Shown here piece by piece: positions 56,580-64,000 of a stretch of DNA of 64,000 nucleotides. Location: assembly GCA_027943335.1 (NCBI GenBank), contig BSBK01002933.1, positions 248,001-312,000 on the forward strand. The letters are read 5' to 3'. Position numbers and translations under genes: made by a program. Source of the stretch: Chamaecyparis obtusa. Lineage: Eukaryota > Streptophyta > Pinopsida > Cupressales > Cupressaceae. The number at the start of each line of letters is the position of its first letter. The stretch's first letter is position 1. The notes beneath the pieces are model-generated. The model did not search any database and was not told the DNA's origin. It was given only the letters and a program-made list of their open reading frames with translations.

Positions 56580-56591
56580 AATGTACTAGTG
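56580..56591 (-). repeat. Right terminal inverted repeat of the CACTA element
   Basis: AATGTACTAGTG on the plus strand, followed by the TTT duplication at 56592-56594. Confidence 0.88.
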
Positions 56592-56594
56592 TTT
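56592..56594. repeat. TTT target duplication of CACTA element (right)
   Basis: Matches 48276-48278. Confidence 0.75.
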
Positions 56595-57970
56595 AGTAAG
56601 TTCACCTAACAACCAATGTTTACTTCTACTAATTCTTCAACTATAACTAATTTATTATTGGTGTCACACCCTAGTTTCTTCCCCACATCCATCTTTACTT
56701 TCTGCTACTACGGGGTAGAGAGAGACTCTCATTTTCTTCTTCCTCACTTTCCTTTCTCCTTCCCTTATTTTTTGTCTCGACATTATTTTTATGTATCCCT
56801 TGTTCTTTATTTCCATTTTCCAGTAGTTGAATACTTCTACATTGCAAGGCACCTTCCTCTATTAGAGTAACTATCCCCGACTCATGTTGTCTTCCCCTAC
56901 CAATCTACATGAGTTCTTTTGTATCCTTTGTTTGAACACTCTCTTTAAATGCCATCTCTAATACCCCCTCCAGAACCTCCACAAGGGTATTTCCTTCTGA
57001 TTATCAAACAAAACTAAAAGTTTTGTCTCTAAGAGGTATTGTTCTAATCCTTTGCCCTTTTTATTTTTCATAAATTCCTTCGATTGATGACCCCAGTTGT
57101 TACATTTTTTGCACTTTTCTATAATTTGTTCCACTTGTATCTCCTACATCCATATACCTTCACTTGTCTAGATCTCCACCACATGAGGTAAAGGTGGGTG
57201 AGGCTCCCATGAAATTCAAATTCGCATATACATGCTTAAGTCCTTTTTCTCTATAGATTCATCTGATTTTATGAACTATCCAACTTATTTTGTATTAATA
57301 TTAATCTATCATCCTTCCAATACTCATGAGTTATGTTATACAGTCTTACCCATATCTGGATCTCCTCTATTGATACTTGTTTTGGATTGGAATTATGGCA
57401 CCACGCTTTAATAAAGAAACCAATCCCACCCATCATGAAAGGACCATTATATATTACCCATTATTTGTCCCTTGCACACCTCGTGATTACTAAAAAATAA
57501 TTTGGTAAGGTTTTTATAGAAAAATGCTTACCCTAGTTTTCATCATTCTATTTCTAAATATGTGGGTATGTAGGCTAACCTCCAACCCATTTCATGAAAA
57601 ATTCTTTTTCTTTGAATTAGTCTACCAATTCTTCCATTTCATACTATTTGGATTGAAATGACCATGTTGTCCATAGTCTTTGGTATCTCCTTGGTCACTA
57701 GAGTTGCCTGGAATGGATTTTTGGGTCTCCATTCCTTGGAATCCACTCACTCAAAGCCATATGTATTCCCTAAAACAACCTTGAGTAACCCCATATTTTC
57801 CTTACCGATGTTGATTGACCTCTTCTTGATTGATTATTTTTTCTTCTCGACCTATTCCTGGTCTTTAGCAAATCATCCCAAACCCTTCCCAGAGGATGCC
57901 AATTCAATAATTTTCTCCTTTCCTATCTATTATTGTGCAATCTCAAGAACCTGCTACTAGATCCACCTCC
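56595..57970 (-). pseudogene. LINE ORF1 with DUF4283 and zinc knuckle remnant
   Basis: On the minus strand around 57470-57290 the DUF4283 hallmark is clear: NGPFMMGGIGFFIKAWCHN, then PKQVSIEEIQIWVRLYNITH and EYWKDDRLILI. A zinc knuckle follows near 57110 (CKKCNNWGHQSKEF), where the last Cys is replaced. Several stops and frameshifts. Such ORF1 proteins bind LINE RNA. The frame is interrupted by the CACTA element at 56591 and continues at 48275. Confidence 0.78.
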
Positions 57971-58000
57971 TTGAAACTGCTTGATGTGTGTTTTATGACC

Positions 58001-59345
58001 TACCAACAATAGAATAAAATATTGAGATAAATTATGCTCTCTTGATCAAAATCGTGTCTATGATAAGATTGCAAAAGATCATATAATTGATTACAAGGTT
58101 CCGTTTTTGTCATTTCTTGACAATGGATAAGCTCAATAGTTGATGTGATATGCTAGTATCATGAGGGGCCTTACGTAGTTATACACAAGTAAACTTTAGA
58201 CAAAATTGGCTATTTGAGCTATTGAATGATATTACAATGAGTACTATTTTGGGATTTTCATGAATATGAAAAAAGTAAAAGAGAGTAGGGTTAAGGAATT
58301 CTATTCTACTTCTAAGAATTTGAAAAATGAACATTGATATGATAAAATCTACAAAACTTTGTTTCACCAAATTTAACAACTACACAAAATTGGTGCAATC
58401 TTCCAAGGTTGTGCAAAGGATTTTTATATCTCGATGAATACCATCATAATGAATAATATGCATCAAATATAGAAGTACAATTTCCACATAAGGGCTCAGA
58501 ACCAACCTTACACAGTGCTTAAGAACCACTTAAGAACAAAAGGTATGAGAAAAGTGACTTTACCACAACAATATTATCAATCACATTCACCTAAGTACTT
58601 GAATGCAAATTCTAAACTAAATGAGGGAAGAAAGTGAATATTCAAGAACTAATATATGTTAAGGAATCATAAAAATTCAATTACAACTTTATTATTTCAA
58701 TAGCTCGTAGAAACAATCTCTCAATTCCCTTTGTATATGTGTTAGATAAAAGTCCCAGGCAAGACTAGAGATTTTATTTTCCATTCTTTCCTACAAGTGT
58801 CCGCACTGAATGGAGACTCATGTAACTTACTTCAAATAATTAATAAAATTAATCATGGCCTCAGCCTTTTATTGACCAAAAAATTAAAAAAATCTCTTAA
58901 TTACCATCCCTTACAAATGAGAATTGAGGCATTTATATAGGTCGTCAATTACAATGAGTGGCTTGGATTGAAACAAAATTGATGGCCTAGATTGTGCCAC
59001 CTAAACCCTAATTAGGGTTAGGGTAAGAAGAGATAATCTACATTTAATACATAGGTCAACATGGTCCAATCAAGAGAAAAACCACTTTCTTAGTGAGGTA
59101 ATAAATACCCACTATGCTAGCCTATTCAACAAGAGAGTGTGGTGATATGAATGCCCATTATGTATTAAATAATCCTTTTTCAATGATTTTTGATGCTTGA
59201 CTTTTCTCCTTCAATGCTCATAATTTTGTCAACACTGTCTCCAACTCATCTACATTGACACTTGGTGTCGATTCCTGCTTGAACTCTGGAACTGTCATCT
59301 CTTGTTCATACTTGTTTAAACCATTCTTCAATTCAACAATGAGTC
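58001..59345. other. AT-rich sequence without recognised features
   Basis: No coding domain, LTR or inverted repeat found. It separates the LINE from the next remnant. Confidence 0.4.
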
Positions 59346-60310
59346 TTAGGTCATACACATGACATTTGAGAATATGGAAAAGTTTTCAAATTCATCCTTC
59401 GTGAAGAAATTCAACAAAAAAAACTCCTCAAGTTTACTTAGGTTATCTACAGTTATATCATTCTCAGGAAGTCTCAATGATATTAAGGATACAACGATGT
59501 TGGAGATTCCTTGTTGACTATTTCTGATAACCTTTTTCAATCAAGCAGATTCTTCATAGAAATCCTCAAACATCTCCTTTTCCATGATTACTATGTTGTA
59601 CCTATGGGTAAAGTCATATGATTATCCTTTCCTTATCATTCTGCCATCAGCCAAAATCTATTTGGGAGTTTCTATTAAAGCTTGCAGGTGTCAGATTACT
59701 TCATCTTGATAAACGTGCTTTTCATCCCATGACTCATATATGCATTGTATCCTGGAAAGTATGGTCAATTACCTTTCATATATTTGTACCAAGTCTTCAG
59801 AAAATATGTATGCCTCATCCTAGATTCTTTCTATCCAGGCTTCTACACTTTGAAAAATCTACCTAATTCTCTCAATACCTTCCATTTACTCAGCTGGAAG
59901 AAGTGTAGGAGGGAAAAAGGCCTGACTTTCTTCCCTCACTAGATGGGATAAGTTGTTTAGATATTCACAAAAGACCTATTCTCACTTTTCAATTTTTTGG
60001 CACTTTCCTTCCAATTTCCTCATCTTCTCCTTCATTTCTTGCACATAATCCTCAAATTCTTCAATGACCTTATCCCTAGAGGTGTGTCCCAAATCTAATT
60101 CTATCACGTTGTACTCTTCTGCAATAATCTAGTCATTTGTTTTCTCAATTTTAGGTACTACAATCTATAAAGTCTTGGATCCAAATTCACCCTTGATAAA
60201 TTTTGTAAACTTTTTTGCCTTTCCTTTATCTTTTATCTTGTTGACTTGTTTTAAGATTTCCTCACCACCATATTTGGCACCAATTTCCAATGAATGCTTC
60301 TTTAAATATC
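59346..60310 (-). pseudogene. Unrecognised coiled-coil coding remnant (minus strand)
   Basis: Minus-strand frame from 60310: KKHSLEIGAKYGGEEILKQV, KDKGKAKKFTKFIKGEFGSK, then after stops LGHTSRDKVIEEFEDYVQEM and KEKMRKLEGKCQKIEK, a probable coiled coil. A further open stretch 59540-59346 reads LRLPENDITVDNLSKLEEFF. It directly follows the DUF4216 remnant on the same strand and may be the downstream part of the same transposon gene or a second element gene. I do not recognise it. Confidence 0.4.
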
Positions 60311-60417
60311 GACAAACATTTATCAGATTATGTAACCATAAAAGTGAAATATAATTCTATAAAGAAATGAATATCAAATAGATAATATAATTGCATAAAT
60401 CATACATTTTGATGTCA

Positions 60418-61180
60418 TTAATCTGATTCTTCATCCAACTCATTGTCTGTATCATCTAATCCAGATTTAATATTGTAAGGATTGGTCATATCATTATTAT
60501 CCTCATTGATACCAGTTTCAATAATGTCATCATCCACATGGATATCATCTTCATGAACATTAACTCCTACATCATCATGATCTAGTTCCTCTTCTTCTAC
60601 ATCCTCGTCAGACACATCATCAACTAACTATTGATCCTAATCATCATCTACATCATCTTCTAGTTCTTCAATATCTTCTTCTTCTACCATATTATAATTT
60701 ACTGACCTTCCTCTTGGATCATGTCTAACAAAAAATGACCAACCCGATTTACCTGGAACCTCTAAGTAAAATAATCACTCACATTGTCTTGGAAGAACAT
60801 AGGTCTCATTTCCAGCTAGCTTGATTGACCTTGTATTGACCAAGGTAAATCCATTATCATGTTCAATAAAAATTCTCTCAGGATCATTTTCATTCAATTG
60901 TAGCTTATACCATTGGATGACGAACAAAACTGATTTGAAGGACTTAAAGTAACACTCAAGTATATCATCCAAAATTCCATAAAATCAATTTTCTGAGACT
61001 TTTGGATGTATGTCGCTTCTAGATTAAATAATAGTCACCTGAAAGATTACAGTTATCCCAGAATCATAAGATTTGTTCGTATCATCCACCTTTTTAATTC
61101 AAAATTTATGACCATTGCATGACATACCCTTATAGTGTTTCACCTGCACTATGTCAAACATGTAAAAATTATTGTATCAT
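60418..61180 (-). pseudogene. CACTA transposase-associated DUF4216 domain remnant
   Basis: Minus strand: GMSCNGHKF, SYDSGITVIFQ, FYGILDDILECYFKSFKSVL, QWYKLQLNENDPE, NGFTLVNTRSIKLAGNETYV, FYLEVPGKSGWSFFVRHDPR. This order matches the DUF4216 region found C-terminal to TNP2-type transposases of plant CACTA elements. A strongly acidic tail follows (EEEDIEELEDDVDDD; 60615-60418). Stops occur at several places. It is outside the 48279-56591 CACTA element, so a second CACTA copy existed here. Element E is inserted just upstream at 61376, near SNVTPREIYLANGLRDK (61275-61330), which may be an earlier part of the same gene. Confidence 0.8.
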
Positions 61181-61375
61181 CAGTTGATAAACATATTTCT
61201 TCTTGGCCGATAATATAATTGAAAATAATTAAATAAAATGGGTGATTAATATATTTATACATACTTGTTTATCTCTTAAACCATTTGCTAAATAAATTTC
61301 CCTTGGTGTAACATTGGAATCTCCATTATGATGAGCTTCTTTAACCAATAAAGCCACACCTTCCTATGTTAATGT

Positions 61376-62524
61376 TGTTGGGATTATGGAAAGATAAGCA
61401 CTGAGAGGGGAGGGGTGAATCAGTACCTTCTAAACTTTTCAAGACTAAAAACTTTGCAAGTGTAGATAGCATTTAACCAACTGAATCCATTGTCTAAAAT
61501 ATTCATTCAAGAACTGAAAATGTAATTTGTATGTAATCTAAACAATAAACCATGTAAGAAGGTGAAAACTGTGGTGGGGATGACACCCATAAATCTTCAC
61601 TACTGCAGTAACAAAGTATGTCGGTTAAGGCTACAAATTGTAATCACTTTTGATGATCTTACCTTGTTAAGAGTAACAATTAGATTGACTACATCTACCT
61701 GGTTAGAGGATTTTAAAAACACAATACATGTGTGTACTCGGTTAAGAGATTTAGCTAAGAATGGTTAAGTCCACTTTGTTAAGAGATTTTGATTATGCTA
61801 CAATGGTTAAAAGGTAACAATAAAATGTGTTTTTAAATAGAAACTTAATCTTGCATGATTCAAATCTGTAATATACCATAAAAATGTCACCTCATTGTGA
61901 TGTATGTGTCCTCCTGTTCTGCTTGGTAGCCTTGTGTATGTTCTAAAAAACTGAATGCTTCTTTCATAAACCTTTTGTCAAAAACCCTTTGTTTGATCTC
62001 CTGATGTCCTTAGTCTGACTACTCCTTCATGATATATATTCATAATGACATCTTTACATATTTTATATCAAAACTAACTTGACCTAATTAGGGTTTACAA
62101 TATCTTAGAAAACCTAAGATCAACGATGTAACAAAATAACCTAGATCTAACATTACATAGGAATTATCAACAATTTAATGATTACATCCATATTTAATTC
62201 TATCTCAATTTTGGTAAACCTTTATCCTAATCGGCGTGAACCATTTGCATTGATGTTTGTGCCATTTCAAATTACTATGTAATTTCATTTTTTACTCGGT
62301 GTTCATTGCATTCTCCATTCGGTAATTAACTGGTGCTCAGTTCATATGAATGCTCGGTGAGTGTACTCGGTCAAACTCTTATTTGGTTAACTTAGAGATT
62401 TGCCTTGTGTCTTTCTTGGTGTGTAGTCTTTATGTGGTTGATTGACTATCCTATTTATCTCTTTTACTGCCTAAATAACTGATTGATACTAATGATAACC
62501 AATAATGCTCAAATAGGAGTAACA
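61376..62524 (-). repeat. 3' LTR of element E
   Basis: 1149 bp; plus strand TGTTGGGATTATGG ... AGGAGTAACA. Shares GAGAGGGGAGGGGTGAATCA (61400 region), GGTGGGGATGACACCCA and both ends with D's LTR. Confidence 0.85.
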
Positions 62525-62539
62525 TTCTCCTCCTTTGGC
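62525..62539 (-). other. Polypurine tract of element E
   Basis: Minus strand GCCAAAGGAGGAGAA directly before LTR start TGTTACTCC; similar to C's tract. Confidence 0.8.
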
Positions 62540-62675
62540 ATTAGTATCAAAAGTTTATGTATATGTACCGACTACTCCAAAAATTTTGTGCATACTCTTT
62601 GTGTGAGGTACATATTGGCATATATACATAGACTTTCCCTCTTTTTGGAATTAATGCCAAACAAAAGTAATGTAC

Positions 62676-64000
62676 TTACAATTTATCAAAAATATGCTGA
62701 TGGGTTTTCAAGTGAGTAAAGGTTTTCCCATTCCTCTTCCAGGTTCTCAAGAGCAATGTTCTTTAAACCGACTCATGCATGCATGTCAAAAATGTTTTAT
62801 AGCACTGAAATTTACAAGGTGGCAGCTAGAGCTTTTTCCTTATTTACATGATGCTCCATGATCTTAATATGGGGAAGAAACTCAACATGAAGCTCAGTGA
62901 TGTGATCACTTATTATATTTTCTTGCTTCCTCAAATCTATCCTTAACCATTGAAGTTCTTGAACCTTTGAAATATGCTTATGAAAAGCATTTGGCTCGGT
63001 TAAAGAGTTATTTGTACTGACCTTTATTTCTTCATCAAGTTTTTTGAGCTTTTCACTAATCTCAGTAGTGAATTAGTCCACAATGCATAACTTGTACAAA
63101 ATTTTAATTATTTGCTGAATGATGGTTTCAAGCTCGGTAACAACCTCTTAGAGCTTGACCTTATTAATTGCCACTTCCTAGCTTATTTTCTCTTCTAATT
63201 TGGATTGAATATTAGCTTCTTCCTGCTCTTCCATTCATTTCTCAACATCTACATTAGGGGCATTAATGTGTCCAGTTAGAGTTGCAAGTTAATCAATGAT
63301 GGGAGTTTCCTCATTAATATTGATGTCGGGGACTACTTGCATTAGAATATCTCTAACTTCTTCCAAAATTTGTTTACTCTTACTCTCATTATTCATTTTC
63401 TCATGTGCATCCTTCCTTGTGCACAATTCCCCATATCTTCTCAATGCTTTAGGGTCTAATGTCCTAGGGTCACATTCATGAATTCCAATACCTTCATCAA
63501 GTGTGTCAGGACCCTTACCATGTTTCATTTTCTTCTTCTTCTTCTTCTCTGGTGTTGGTGATTTGGTGTAAGGAACTAGAGCTTTAGTCTCTAGATTTGG
63601 ATTTTCTAACTTGGTAGACACACTCTCTTCCTTTTCTTTCTCGGTGACTGGTGTCTTGGTAGCTTGTCCTTGGGCATCTGTTGTGGTGTCTACTATAGCG
63701 GATTTTGCAGGTGTATTCTCTTTCGGTGCTTGTGTTTCTGCCTTTGTATTCTCAGGCTGATTGGAAGCTTTCTACTCTTTTGTATCATGTCCCTTGGGTG
63801 TATCCTTTTGTTTCTCAGAGGTTGAGCCTTTGGGTTCCTTTTGTGTGACAATGTTAACTGCTTGTACCAATATCGGTAATTCACCCGGTATTTCACCTAT
63901 TGCTTCCTCACTAGGTACATTCTCCTCGGTGGTGTTTGTGGCAGTGTTAATATACTCATCATTATTTATATCCTCAAGATCTTCATTGGTGATGTCCTCA
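62676..64000 (-). pseudogene. 3' part of the D/E extra gene in element E
   Basis: Enters at the right edge and can be followed to TAA 62676-62678, the same end as in D. Shared segments include IPGELPILVQAVNIVTQ (D: LPGELPVLAEATEIISQ), a KKKKKKMKHGKGPDTLDE patch, CDPRTLDPKALRRYGELC, ILEEVRDILMQVVPDININE and HISKVQELQWLRIDLRKQEN. Stops at about 63775, 63289 and several beyond, and a frameshift near 62710, make it a pseudogene. The pattern of conserved Cys, Pro and hydrophobic positions against D suggests past coding constraint. Family not recognised. Confidence 0.75.

Larger units (their letters stand above)
48279..56591. mobile_element. CACTA (En/Spm-type) DNA transposon, 8.3 kb, non-autonomous
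   Basis: Inverted ends CACTAGTACATT at 48279-48290 and its complement at 56580-56591, flanked by TTT. The subterminal regions carry GTTGGTTGGAA-like motifs on both strands (near 48505, 48580, 56430, 56470, 56550), as in CACTA elements, where the transposase binds subterminal repeats. No TNPD/TNP2-type transposase can be read inside. Content: two fold-back sequences, a GRF zinc-finger gene, two exons of an unknown gene, and a partial tandem duplication. It splits the LINE ORF1. Confidence 0.87.
43902..58000 (-). mobile_element. L1-type LINE, split by a CACTA transposon and truncated by element F
   Basis: Minus-strand order: ORF1 (57970-56595), CACTA 48279-56591, end of ORF1 (48275-47990), ORF2 with endonuclease, RT, zf-RVT and RNase H (47953-43910). 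Both ORFs are heavily mutated. The RNase H is cut at 43902 by element F, so the 3' end and poly(A) tail are not joined here. Presence of RNase H places it in the plant L1 group that carries this domain. Confidence 0.85.
61376..64000 (-). mobile_element. Element E, a diverged relative of element D (5' part outside window)
   Basis: 3' LTR 61376-62524, PPT, then the 3' part of the D-type extra gene reading in from the right edge. The similarity to D covers the LTR and at least 1.3 kb of coding sequence. Confidence 0.85.

Noticed and set aside
56616..56870. 84-codon plus-strand frame
   Set aside because: Lies opposite the LINE ORF1 remnant and is Phe/Ser/Tyr-rich; no independent support.

Overview
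This window is plant nuclear DNA made almost entirely of nested transposable elements. I see no intact single-copy host gene, rRNA, tRNA gene, operon or ribosome binding site. Land-plant origin rests on the element families: Tat-type Ty3/gypsy with a second RNase H, Ty1/copia primed by initiator tRNA-Met, an L1-type LINE with a DUF4283 ORF1, CACTA elements, a plant mobile domain gene and a GRF zinc-finger gene. Old, nested, AT-rich retroelements over 64 kb fit a very large genome. A gymnosperm is my best guess, but that is inference.

Layout. Positions 1-14562 hold gypsy element A (+ strand; its 5' LTR lies before the window): hairpin-rich leader, a gag-pol frame of about 2640 codons broken by one stop, an antisense intron-containing plant mobile domain gene with its own TATA box, PPT and 3' LTR. 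Positions 14563-21604 hold element D (- strand): LTR, tRNA-Met PBS, gag with up to five zinc knuckles, no pol, and a separate TATA-preceded frame of about 1200 codons of unknown function. A related copy, element E, enters at 61376 and runs off the right edge.

Positions 22270-39145 hold copia element C (- strand). It is split by gypsy element B (25523-35452), which is complete: 666-bp LTRs at both ends, a CTAGG target duplication, a tRNA-Lys PBS and a PPT, but with RT/RNase H and the integrase core deleted. Positions 39523-42194 are two LTR-like copies facing each other. Positions 42195-43901 are the 3' tail of another gypsy element (F). Positions 43902-58000 are a degraded LINE (- strand) split by an 8.3-kb CACTA transposon (48279-56591, TTT target duplication) carrying gene fragments. 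Positions 59346-61180 hold remnants of another CACTA transposase (DUF4216).

How they work together. A has one nonsense codon in gag; apart from that, all its enzyme domains read through. B has every cis signal but no polymerase, so it must have moved using proteins of an A-like relative. D and E likewise keep LTR, PBS and PPT without pol and would depend on a copia helper. Many premature stops in A, B and D look like CGA to TGA changes, the mark of methylated, silenced copies. The most unusual items are the D/E extra gene, the antisense gene inside A, and the clustered TATCGCGCGATA hairpin arrays that recur in leaders and in an intron.
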